Positions 1-8,368 of a stretch of 12,376 nucleotides of DNA are shown here, in pieces. Source of the DNA: Phoronis ovalis (taxonomy: Eukaryota > Phoronida > Phoronidae); NCBI GenBank assembly GCA_028565635.1, contig JAOXYB010045637.1:1-12376 (forward strand), written 5' to 3'. The stretch's first letter is position 1. Each line of letters starts with the position of its first letter. The notes beneath the pieces are model-generated. The model saw nothing but the letters and a program-made list of their open reading frames with translations, made no database searches and had not been told where the DNA came from. The position numbers were made by a program, and so were the translations under genes.

Positions 1-160
1 GCACTTTGACCTGTATTTACCCTGTGCCGAATATGAAACTGATCGGGTAAAAACTGAAGCTGTTATCGCGAGACAAAAAAGTGTTACATACGCCAACGAC
101 GACGACGCCTACACTACGACAATATGCCCATTCCACTATGGTGGATGGGCATAAAAACAA
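1..160 (+). repeat. 3' end of the modular interspersed repeat, cut by window edge
   Basis: This is the same sequence as the end of the arrays at 5230-5414 and 9440-9586: 'tttgacctgtatttaccctg', then an 'aaaactgaagctgttatc' block, a GAC-rich stretch (88-110), a hairpin at 123-153 and a terminal 'ggatgggcataaaaa'. This copy keeps the best-preserved hairpin of the three. It is in the same orientation as the other copies, antisense to FAN1. It is non-coding; the ORFs crossing it are incidental. Confidence 0.85.
123..153. repeat. terminal hairpin of repeat element
   Basis: Arms 123-136 (tatgcccattccac) and 141-153 (gtggatgggcata) pair with one bulged base around a 4-base loop. It sits a few bases from the element's 3' end, just before a short A run. 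The equivalent positions of the other two copies (about 5378-5410 and 9560-9586) keep only the right arm. Confidence 0.8.
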
Positions 161-1380
161 ATAATTTATAATCAAGATCAAACTCACCTCATCAGTTATT
201 AACTGGGGCAATTCTATGATGGTGCTACAAGCAATTGTGGAAGCTTTGGACATTTGAGTTCAATTGAAAGCACCATAAGTTAATGAATTTGAAGTTTCCA
301 GAATTGCTCATATCCTCTAGTAGGAATTGCCTTATTAAGGCTAAGCAATACCCTGGAGATAAAATACTCATTTTTCTGATTTTTGCACAGTGAAGAGGAA
401 AACAGACGGTACCTTTCTTGCATAAAATTCTGTGGCACCACACTTTATTGTTTTTTAAAAATTAAATGTATAATTTCTGTCAATTCTAAAACAGAAGTTA
501 TGATCAGCGATGATAACATGTTGGTATATGCTCATTTTTCAGTCTCCATTGTGAATAATTGACAATTACCACTTTATCCTATTACCTGTATGGACAAGTT
601 TATTAAAGCGACATATTATAGCACAATTCTGATCCACCAGGTTTTCTAGTACGATGTACCTAATGATTTTTATGAGGTATCATTAAACGCTAATTAAATT
701 TCGTGTATTGCACTGACAAGTCTGAAAATACATCCATAACATAGTTTCAGAAAATATTTAGTTTGTGTGCAAAAACTGTATTACGGATTTTTCTCACATT
801 TTTATTTAAAGCAGTCACAAGGTCTAGCTTAGCCTTAAACAGTCACAGTGCTATGGGGAGTCTGATCTTTTATTAATGTTTTTGATCAAAATTTTTCATT
901 TTTGTTCAAAACCCTAAAAAAATTGCCTAACATATAATGTGCGGAACTCTGCAGAATATCACTACTGAAGCAGAACTCTGATAAAACAAAAATTACTGCA
1001 TATATTTAAAGCTTTTCATTTATTTACAGAATTCCACAGGGAGTATGTTATTAAGGAAATCAGAAGAGTGTCATACCCATGGAACATGGAAGTAGACCTT
1101 CGTATCTAAGGATCATTTGCCAAGATACTCGACATCCATACGATGAGTTGAAAGTGGAACATGATTCCCACAATGACTGATAATTGCACGGTAATGATGA
1201 GATGTTGAATTTAACAAGACATGCAGTTCCGAAAGATTTACTTTAAAATATTATTTACAAGTTAATACTTGAACACACAAGTACATATGAAGACTGCATG
1301 CAATAGGATGTTATCTCCATGTCATGTGCACATAACCCATTACTTTGTTTCTAGTGTATGAACAAAATATTACTAATTTT
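161..1380. other. intronic or flanking DNA without recognisable feature
   Basis: This is AT-rich sequence with no coding similarity that I recognise on either strand. Candidate minus-strand acceptors here (for example tttatctccag near 350, cttctgttttag near 486, and sites near 390 and 980) give a stop or no FAN1 similarity when joined to exon 5. A GATGAG|GTGAGT donor-like site (GT at 187-186) follows a short open frame of no known family and could be chance. Confidence 0.5.
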
Positions 1381-1544
1381 ATATATATGTGAGCACGAGT
1401 TTGTGTGTGTGTGTGTATGTATATATTATATATATGTATGTGTGTATATATATGTGTGTGTGTATATGTATATATGTGCGTATGTATATATGTGTGTGTG
1501 TGTGTGTGTATAGGTATATGTGTGTGTGTGTATATATGTGTGTG
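1381..1544. repeat. (TG/TA)n microsatellite, CA/TA on the FAN1 sense strand
   Basis: This is about 164 bp of mixed TG and TA dinucleotides with few interruptions. On the minus strand it reads as CACACA/TATATA. It begins about 17 nt after the 5' splice site of FAN1 exon 5. Proteins predicted across it are simple-repeat artefacts. Confidence 0.97.
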
Positions 1545-1561
1545 AGAAAATAATAGCTTAC

Positions 1562-1660
1562 CACAGAATATCCTGTCTGCTCTCAAATACAGCTGACTGT
1601 CTGAGAACCAAATAAGTAGGATAAACTATCTCACCCACATTTACCAATAACATTCTGAAG
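1562..1660 (-). CDS. FAN1: FAN1 exon 5 in window (LLVN...FPxY...FQDR-like block)
   Basis: The exon is 99 nt. Its acceptor is agcattaccattttag (AG at 1662-1661), and its donor is CTGTG|GTAAGC (GT at 1561-1560). It is phase 2 at both ends. The peptide FRMLLVNVGEIVYPTYLVL then RQSAVFESRQDIL parallels human LLVNLGRMEFPSY...IFQDRDDLIRY. The next exon, expected to start near the YAAA motif of human FAN1, is not found in 1-1555. The intron therefore runs off the window or holds an exon too diverged for me to see. Confidence 0.9.
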
Positions 1661-4600
1661 CTAAAATGGTAATGCTATAAATACAAACACATTTCTTTCT
1701 ATATATAGATAGACCCATAAGTACCCATAAGTACAAAACAACACTGCTCATAAAAATGAAGCCACTACGTGATTGCCCAAAATACAATCCTGTGATACAA
1801 TAAAACTGGAACACCTCAAAATTACTTTTGTGAAAATTATACTCATATTTAACGATTATCTATGAAAATGTGATCACTTTTGGCTGTCCTACTGTGTCAC
1901 CTACATACCCTCTTTCTCAGAAAATAAATATAAGGTTTTTTTTGCCTTCTTTATTAACTAGATTCCTTTCAACTAAAAGGGAATCCTGTCTGTTTAGTAT
2001 CACCAATAGTATTACTAAAAATTTATCAACTAGATATACTAACATGGTCACAAAAATGCCAGTGATGCCAATGCTGAGTGACATGTTTAGGTGGCACGAC
2101 AGTTACAGGACAGTAGGAAAAATTGAACACTAGGTTTTCAATGGGGACTAGGACACTAGAGACTTCCCTGATTCTTCACTTACATTTGTTGTCTGTTTTC
2201 ACACAAGTCAGTTGCTGATGAGGTTGTCAGAGAAAATAATAGCAAAACACGCATAAGAACACTACAGTGAGTTTTAGTCACGCAGTAACATTGCTTCAGG
2301 AATGACTTAGCTCTGCAAAAATAAACATAATACTATATTTAGTTATGTTTACAATTTATATCTGTGTACCAGTTTGCAACGTAATTTAAAGTAAACAAGT
2401 GATCATTGAGCATGATCGTCAAAGTCCTCAACGAAATACAATGGTAGCTACTCAACTGAGCTGGCTTTTTACACCAGCCCAACATGCTGCTGATCTGCAT
2501 CATTTGCTCAGCAAGCTAAATAGTATCAATGCAGCCAGTATAGGTAAGGTCATGCTGAACCCAATATATATATATATAGAATTGTACTATACTCAATCTA
2601 GAAATCTAAAAAATTTACTCATTGATCATCTGAGATATATTATAAGCACAGTGTTTTGTAATATTGAGAACTCACTTGACAACAATCAGTTGGACAGAGC
2701 TTGCTGGTTTCTTGTTAAAATAGCTTGCTATTGGCTGCTGCTTACTCTTCTTTATCACAGCTTGTATTAAGGCAGACTTACTGAGACGATGGGTATTTAC
2801 ATGCAAAGACTTTGCCAAAGAACGAATGTCAATAGCTGGCAACAAACATAGTATTTCATGCAGGTCTGTCAATTCCAATTCTGTCAAAAACAGTAAGGAC
2901 TAAGAGTGGATTTTATCAAGACACACTCAACTTTCCAGAATACATTGTACAGAATAACCTCTATTAAATCGACATTTTATTATTTCAATTTTTTTTGGTC
3001 AATTATATTTTAGAAAATGACCAATTTTTAAAAGGTAACTAAACCTTTAGAAATTCAGGATGAATTGTTAATGAAAGGATACACAGTCTGAACTTTGCTG
3101 GATATAATTTAAGATAATAACTGTTTTTATGTGAAGTATCCACGTAAGCAAATATTGAATAATTTTAACCAACCACATTCTTTTTGTAAAAAATTGAGAT
3201 GGTCGCATTATTAGGAAATGGAATTTGACTAAAGAGGTGGTTGACTAAAAAAGAAATTTTTTTTTTTTGAAAAAAGGTGGTCAAATTACTTCTTGAATGT
3301 CCAACTAGCAGAGGTTATGATTGTATTGCAAAGCAAGAAGCCATATTCAGGGTTGCACCAATGATGTTTACATAAATTAAGCATATGTTATGTTAACAAT
3401 TCGAAGAGGGGAATGTATACCCCCACAGATCACCATTCACCATTTAAAAAAGGGTAAATACACCAGCATTTTCCTCATTCACATTCATCAATAAATCGTG
3501 ATATTCAACATTCACAACAATAGCCAAAAACAATCCACCAAGAATATATCGCAATATTTTCAGAAATCCTTAGATCTTGCATACCTGTAGATCTTGGACT
3601 AAACTTATAAATAAAGGTATTCTTTATTAATTTGTGATAAATTGGATGCTTTCAATTTCTAAAACTGTTCACTTTGCAGTAATTATATCTGCCCAATGGT
3701 AATGTGCAAAATGTTCTGTGATAAGGGGCTCTGGAGGCAATTGCTCCTCCAGAAAAAAATTTGACTTTTTTAAATCATTTTCATGCAATCTTTCATACAT
3801 ATGATAAATAAGACATTTGTAGTGCCAGATGCCCATCCCATCCATAGAATCGGATCATGTTCTAGGTTGTATGCTGGGATTCTATGTGGCTTGCAGCTGT
3901 GTTGTGTATATGGACAGTGTAGTTTTTGAAGTACACTAAATGTCGAAGATTAGGATCATCATTTGACACACTTTTCAAGGTCATTCTAAAATGCTACCTA
4001 GCATAATACATCCAATCACTTTGATCTTCGGGAATCATCTAGTCAGTGTTGCGTCCGGTATTCTTCGTAAGGTAACGTGCCCTTTTGGGAACAAACATGG
4101 CTCCCATTTGCTTATATTGGAACTGCTCCAGATCAAAATCACAACTGACCTACACTGTGCCCTGTACTTACAGTACCCTGTATCGAATATGAAACAGATC
4201 AGATAAAAATTGAAACAGTAAATATGAGAAACAAACTGTGACACACAACAAAAAATAAAAATTCAGATCGACACCTGACCCACTTCTCTAGGTCATTTTA
4301 AAATTTCCCATAAGGCTATTACGTTCAACAACCTATGGCTTTCTTGAATCCATCTGCAAATCACCTAATCAATGCTTCATTATTTTGGTATACAATGCAA
4401 TGTGTCATGCCCTCTCGGGATCAAACATGGCAGCCAGTCAGCTGGCCACATTGAAAGTAATCTGCGTCAAAACTACATCTGACTTCCACTTTGACTTATA
4501 CTTACCCTGTAGCAAGCTGATCAGATAAAAATTAAAGCTGTTATTGCAACGTACAATTTTGAGAACAAACATGGTCATCAGTCGGCCATACTCATCTGGA

Positions 4601-6736
4601 AGTGATCCAGGTCAAAATTACACCCGACATTTACTTTTCCTGTATCAATGAAATACGAAGCTGATTGGATGAAAACTGAAGTAATTGCGAGACAAAGAAA
4701 GTGTCACGCACAAAAAATGTCAAAGATTTGGATCGGCATTTAACGGACTTCTCAAGGTCATTGTAAAATGTCACTTAGCCTATAACCCCCCCCCCCCACT
4801 AATCTATAGGTTTTGAGAATCCACCTTCGAATTGTCTAGACAAATCTTCGCCTTTAAGTGTATGCGGCGCAATGTGATGTGCCTTCTTGGGATCAACAGA
4901 GCCACCAGTCGGCCAACCTGGAAGTGATCTGAGTCAAAAATTTACTATACTGTACTTTGACCTACATTTTTCCTGGAATCAAATACGAAGCTGATCAGAT
5001 AAAAACTGAAACAGATATTGCGAGACAAAGATACTGTTATGCTCAAAGAAAAACGTTGAAGATTTGGATTGGTTTGATCCACTTTCCATGGTCATTCTGA
5101 AATGTCACCTAGCCTATTATGCCCACCAGTCTATGGTCTTTGTAAATCTCCCTTCGAATCATCCAGTCAATGTTTCATTTTTCCAAAGTGACGAGCCCTC
5201 TATCTCCAGAACAAACATGGCCGCCAGTTGGCCATATTGGAAGGTCAAAATTATAGCCGACCTGCACTTTGACCTGTATTTACCGTGTCAAATATGAAGC
5301 TGATCAGGTAAAAACTGAAGCTGTTATCACAAGAAAAAAGAAAACATTACTAACAATGCCGACAACCATATCCTACGAGTATTTGCCTAGCTATTAAGTG
5401 GATGGGTATAAAAATGGCCATTCACTGTCGAAGCAAAAGTATACACTTCCCTCTTCCTACCCTGGATAGGATACAGCAATATTATTAAGACAGCGTGCCT
5501 ATCACGATACATACCATTCATGATGAAATTGTTATTCATTAGCTGTTGGAACATAGGAGACAGATCATCACATATATCTGGATAATTGATTTTATGACGT
5601 GGAATCCATTTGTGTTTTCGTTGAAATAATCGAACGTATAACTTTTGAGACTCATCTGAAAAGAACACATCTTAAGAATGATGCACAGTTCAGTTTATAA
5701 CATATTAGTATATGAAATTATAAAGATTTTGCTTTAATATTATTTGTACTAGAAAGTGACCTGCAATTCTTGGTGGAACATTGATGCAGACACCAGGATC
5801 ACAATGTGCACACGACACCCAATAAAATTATGCCTCACAACTAGTGTCTGGGTTAAACTCTAGGACCGGAATAAGCGTCCGAGTGCCGCACATCATAAAT
5901 AGTGTCTATGAAAAACTTTTCGTGCAGAAAACAAAGCAAGCATCATTTTATTCTAGAAATGTTACTACGAATTACGTTTCATAGTCTATTTGTTTTCAAA
6001 GTAGCTCCTGTACATATCATAGTCCAGAATATTAGAATAAGGAAAAATGCAAATCTGTGAGTATATTTACGCTTGTCTCACCTGAAAGCGAATAAAACTT
6101 TCTGATTATGTCCAAGTCTTCGCTGTTAAATAGTTTCTCGTCTTCTGCTCTCGAAAGCACAGAATCCAATATTAACTTGAAGTTCTCCAGGTAATATGGT
6201 ACTTGGTCTCCAGTTGTAATGGAATCGACTTCAATCAATGCATTATCAATATATTTCCCTTGATTACAAATCCCCTTTTCACACCTATTGCTTATATTTT
6301 CATGTGTACAACTGGCATTACCATTAGTGTCATCTCTCTGGTGTATACCAACTGTATGATTAGTTGGTACCTTTCGTTTTAACTGAAGTCTTTTCTTGTC
6401 TCTCAACAGATTATTTGCTTGTACTGGCTGCAAATTCTGATTTTCCATTTGAGTTACTATGTCTACACCAACAGTTCTGCAACTTACCTTAAAGAGAGAT
6501 TCTGTAGTCAAATTATGGTCACTAGTATCAGCTATGGTGTGATTATATGAACTGATACATTTTTTGGCAGATATATCTGTGGTAACTTTGGTTTCTTGCT
6601 CTTCATCAGAAATGTACACTACTTCAGGAGAGTACTGTAGCTGTCTTTTTCGTTCAAACAACTCTTTAATGCCCTTTAATGCTACCTGGTTTTTCTCCCG
6701 ACTAACATACTTCTTTATTCTTCTATTGGGTAACAT
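1562..6736 (-). CDS. FAN1: FAN1 nuclease, N-terminal part of a split gene (five exons; 3' end outside window)
   Basis: FAN1 is a nuclear structure-specific 5' flap endonuclease and 5'-3' exonuclease. It acts in DNA interstrand crosslink repair and is recruited by monoubiquitinated FANCD2-FANCI. Exons 6736-6082, 5655-5515, 2880-2676, 2312-2184 and 1660-1562 join in phases 1, 1, 2 and 2 into one open frame of about 409 codons. Residues 1-179 are low-complexity and polar. Residues 180-218 (PYYLENF...KFYSLS) and 219-265 (QKLYVRLFQRK) match the family's N-terminal DNA-binding block. Residues 266-334 match the SAP region (LPAIDIRSLAKSLHV), 354-362 give MRVLLLFSL, and 381-409 give LLVNVG, YPTY and FESRQDIL. 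The VRR nuclease domain and most of the TPR region lie past the left edge; I found no further exon in 1-1561. The UBZ4 finger of vertebrate FAN1 is not visible. The start is the first ATG of exon 1 and is uncertain. With no stop or frame break across four junctions, a pseudogene is unlikely. Identity is from recalled human FAN1, not a search. Confidence 0.93.
1713..1732. repeat. tandem 10-bp duplication
   Basis: 'acccataagt' occurs twice in direct tandem within the intron between FAN1 exons 4 and 5. It is short and probably replication slippage. Confidence 0.7.
1870..2130. mobile_element. candidate MITE-like element in FAN1 intron
   Basis: The two ends are imperfect inverted repeats. The left end starts 'gtgatcacttttggctgtcc' and then reads 'tactgtgtcacctaca'. 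The right end on the minus strand starts 'gtgttcaatttttcctactg' and goes on to 'gtgccacctaaaca'. The right end carries about 13 extra bases. No clear target-site duplication is seen. The 87-codon plus-strand ORF over it is a shadow of the element. The intron is only 523 bp, so the element makes up half of it. Confidence 0.45.
2184..2312 (-). CDS. FAN1: FAN1 exon 4 in window (MRVLLLFSL block)
   Basis: The exon is 129 nt and encodes about 42 residues. Its acceptor is tatgtttatttttgcag (AG at 2314-2313), and its donor is AAAT|GTAAGTG (GT at 2183-2182). Phase 2 entry fits the AA left by exon 3, giving a Lys. The exon begins AKSFLKQCYCV, carries SVLMRVLLLFSLT, and ends ENRQQ. This matches human AKALAG...VFSRILLLFSLTDS in order and spacing. 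Using the next AG two bases on would give an immediate stop, which fixes the acceptor. Confidence 0.93.
2313..2675 (-). other. FAN1 intron (exon 3 to exon 4)
   Basis: This 363-bp intron is bounded by GTGAGT and TTTTTGCAG. It contains a short (TA)n run near 2566-2578. The long plus-strand ORF through it and exon 3 has no family likeness and is treated as chance. Confidence 0.85.
2676..2880 (-). CDS. FAN1: FAN1 exon 3 in window (SAP region, contains PIP-box-like motif)
   Basis: The exon is 205 nt. Its acceptor is ttactgtttttgacag (AG at 2882-2881), and its donor is TCAA|GTGAGT (GT at 2675-2674). It enters phase 1 and leaves phase 2. The peptide ELELTDLHEILCLLPAIDI followed by RSLAKSLHV and SALIQAVIKKSKQQ matches the helix pairs of the FAN1 SAP region. 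Residues 313-320, QQPIASYF (2740-2717), fit the PCNA-interacting PIP-box pattern Qxx(I/L/M)xx(F/Y)(F/Y), flanked by lysines. The exon ends SVQLIVVK, matching the human GAVILKR stretch. Confidence 0.95.
2881..3914. other. FAN1 large intron, upstream-most kilobase (sense 3' part)
   Basis: This is non-coding, AT-rich DNA within the 2634-bp intron between exons 2 and 3. Three diverged copies of a GGTGGTC(N)ATTA-like motif lie at 3198-3210, 3235-3247 and 3276-3289, about 40 bp apart and next to a T12 run. They may be the remains of another repeat. Nothing else is recognised. Confidence 0.5.
3915..5414 (+). repeat. modular tandem repeat array of the interspersed element
   Basis: The array holds about four monomers of 310-335 bp. 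Each has a left module (L; marked by 'ggtcattNtaaaatg', at 3979, 4291, 4756 and 5090) and a right module (R; 'aacaaacatgg...ccagt.ggccatattgg', then 'tgacctgtatttaccctgt' and 'ctgatcaggtaaaaactgaa'). R starts lie near 4091, 4421, 4565, 4893 and 5211, so one R half-unit (about 4555-4700) is duplicated without its L. The array ends with a GAC-containing tail and 'gatgggtataaaaa'. A C12 homopolymer lies at 4786-4797. ORFs across it (for example 3991-4206 and 5064-5297) are homologous to each other only because the repeat is, and they carry no known domain. Confidence 0.85.
5515..5655 (-). CDS. FAN1: FAN1 exon 2 in window (QKLYVRLFQRK block)
   Basis: The exon is 141 nt. Its acceptor is gtgttcttttcag (AG at 5657-5656), and its donor is AATG|GTATGT (GT at 5514-5513). 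It enters and leaves in phase 1. Joining to exon 1 gives KFYSLS-D-ESQKLYVRLFQRK, which aligns almost without change with human FAN1 around QKLYVRLFQRK. It goes on through HKINYPDICDDLSPMFQQLM to FIMN. The ORF continues past the donor, but those residues lose similarity to the family. A repeat array ends about 100 bp downstream in the next intron. Confidence 0.95.
5656..6081 (-). other. FAN1 intron (exon 1 to exon 2)
   Basis: This 426-bp intron is bounded by GTGAGA and gttcttttcag. It is AT-rich except for a locally GC-richer stretch at about 5860-5893. No repeat or RNA gene is recognised in it. Confidence 0.88.
6082..6736 (-). CDS. FAN1: FAN1 exon 1 in window (N-terminal disordered region plus start of DNA-binding block)
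   Basis: The exon reads from ATG at 6736 to a CAG|GTGAGA donor (GT at 6081-6080), leaving phase 1. The frame stays open upstream to 6769, with an in-frame TAA at 6778-6776. An upstream splice acceptor is therefore possible (AAG ending at 6776, or the cccaatag just inside the ORF), and the ATG may not be the real start. The protein begins MLPNRRIKKYVSREK, is rich in S, T, N, D and K without predicted fold, then enters the conserved PYYLENF...IIRKFYSLS block. No CxxC...HxxxC zinc finger and no SPYF (the human MLH1-binding box) is seen. An AAG|GTAAGT site and a TTGCAG site inside the exon bound an in-frame 60-nt segment (6487-6428). Confidence 0.88.
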
Positions 6737-7063
6737 TTTTGTGTTTAACAAGTCAACACTCAAGCACAAGTGGCCTTAAAAGCATTATAAGATCCAAGAT
6801 TTAAGTTGTATTACTGTCCCAATTGCATTTTACACTCTCACAATCAATTAAATACTTCAACTCTGCCATTCAATAGTGATTTTTGCATTCAGAAAATTCA
6901 TGTTTTGGGAGTAATGAAAGATTGTAACCAAATGGTTTATACATGTGTTTATGATCTGTAAGGTTTGTGTAGTATACATCCAACATTAACTCATGCTGTT
7001 TTAAAAGTATAGCACCTTGGAATTAATGACCTTATGACTGGCTGAACTTGAGCAACAACGAGC
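6737..7063 (-). other. possible 5' UTR or upstream exon sequence of FAN1
   Basis: At 7065-7064 there is a strong minus-strand acceptor, gtgtctttcttttgcag. It is preceded by a branch-site-like CTAAT about 30 nt upstream. From 7063 to the exon-1 ATG at 6736 all three frames contain stops, and several upstream ATGs occur. If it is an exon it would be mostly non-coding. One frame reads 23 codons (LVVAQVQPVIRSLIPRCYTF...) before a stop, so it could also be the last exon of another minus-strand gene. I do not recognise that peptide. Confidence 0.3.
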
Positions 7064-7065
7064 CT

Positions 7066-7349
7066 GCAAAAGAAAGACACTATTAGGTCATTATATAACA
7101 TTAAAGTGATCTTTTCAGGGTATAATAATTTGTTTATATTCTACATAAGATTTAGGTAAAAGGCATAAATGAACCACTGTTCCTGAAAAAGTTGACTAGT
7201 AACCAAAAGTTTTACCCTTAAGAATTCAACTTCGATCTGGAATCACAATACTCTGTAAATTTCTTTATCCCCAAGTTAAGAAGTATTTTAGTTCAAGGGA
7301 ACTTGGCCCCAAGAGACAACGCTGATAGTATTAGAAGCTTGCATGGCTG
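7066..7349. other. no recognisable feature
   Basis: This is AT-rich non-coding sequence. No exon or repeat could be supported here. Confidence 0.5.
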
Positions 7350-7448
7350 CATATAATATAATATATACATACATACATATATAAACACATAGATACACAC
7401 ATAGATACATACATACATACATACACACATATATATATATATATTTAT
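7350..7448. repeat. (TA)n / (TACA)n microsatellite
   Basis: A compound simple repeat of TA, ACAT and GATACA-type units ends in a perfect (TA)n run at about 7429-7443. It is non-coding. Confidence 0.95.
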
Positions 7449-8368
7449 AACTTTAATATTTACAACTTATCTTTAAACAGGAAGCTTCTTTCACTGACAT
7501 TAGAGCAATGGTAACTCTATACCAAAACACTGACAAAATGCATAACATAAATTGATATCCAAGGGGGGAATTAAATAAGGATTCATAAAAAAACAAAGTT
7601 CACAGCTCATTTAACCTATTGGAGGCTGCCTAATAGATAATAACGCCTGCCTCACCAGTACAACACAATTCCAATAATGAGAGATCATGCATTTTTCTGC
7701 TAATACAGAGGTGTCCTCACTATTTCTTGTGTCTGCTATATAACATGTTAATATTTGGCATTGAACCAATCAATTTAACTATCCTGAACAACAACTATTT
7801 AAAACCAAGTAGCATTACCAATGATCATATGTCCACAGATATAGTTACTTATAATACATCTAAATCCTTAAAATATCAACAAGTCAGTTATTATACTATT
7901 AAATTGTGTGTGATTCCTGCTTTTTTTACACCACTGACTTCAAAGAAATTATGAACTATGCCTGAATTGATTTTTCAGTTGCCATCACAGTTGTACTTAA
8001 TGCATAAAATTGTTCCAATATAATGTTTGTAGTACAAAAGTTGTGCTTCTGTTGTCCTTGCATGATTCTCAAACTGAAACAGCTTAAGCAATGAACCAAA
8101 GGATAAACTCCAGCATACAAGCACACCTTAGTATTTAGCTAATAGAGAGTATTTATTAAATAATAGAGATTCCTGGTTGGACTTATGACATACATAACTA
8201 CTATTGGTTACCTGGACTAGTCTATTTCTTCAAAAAGGGCCTACTTTTCAATCGCTTTTAAATTATATGAGCTTACATTTTCGAAAACATTGAAATTATA
8301 TTTGTACCTATTCAAAACATATCCATTAAAGTCATTAATAAATTTGTCAAACAGTCTACCGAATTAAA
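7449..8368. other. no recognisable feature
   Basis: This is AT-rich non-coding DNA. The 75-codon ORF at 7727-7954 has no family resemblance and AT-driven composition. I see no tRNA-like or splice-supported exon. Confidence 0.5.

Noticed and set aside
188-350. Possible further FAN1 exon between tttatctccag and GATGAG|GTGAGT
   Set aside because: The acceptor phase reads into a stop before the donor, the frame leading to the donor has a stop upstream, and the peptide does not match the expected YAAA...GNW region.
1090-1120. Minus-strand 'ILRYEG' resembling the DLIRY motif of FAN1
   Set aside because: The acceptor there lacks a pyrimidine tract and would create a TGA at the joint, and the following residues do not match the family.
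1311-1586. 91-codon minus-strand ORF rich in H, T, Y and I
   Set aside because: It is the translation of the CA/TA microsatellite, entered from the wrong frame of FAN1 exon 5.
1870-2133. 87-codon plus-strand ORF
   Set aside because: It coincides with the MITE-like element and has no known domain.
2399-2770. 123-codon plus-strand ORF
   Set aside because: It overlaps FAN1 exon 3 antisense and runs through the intron with a TA repeat. Its composition is AT-driven and no family is recognised.
5064-5297. 77-codon plus-strand ORF, similar in part to the ORF at 3991-4206
   Set aside because: The similarity comes from the repeat monomers. The frame is broken in the other monomers, so no protein-level constraint is seen.
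6564-6779. 71-codon plus-strand ORF
   Set aside because: It is an antisense shadow of FAN1 exon 1.
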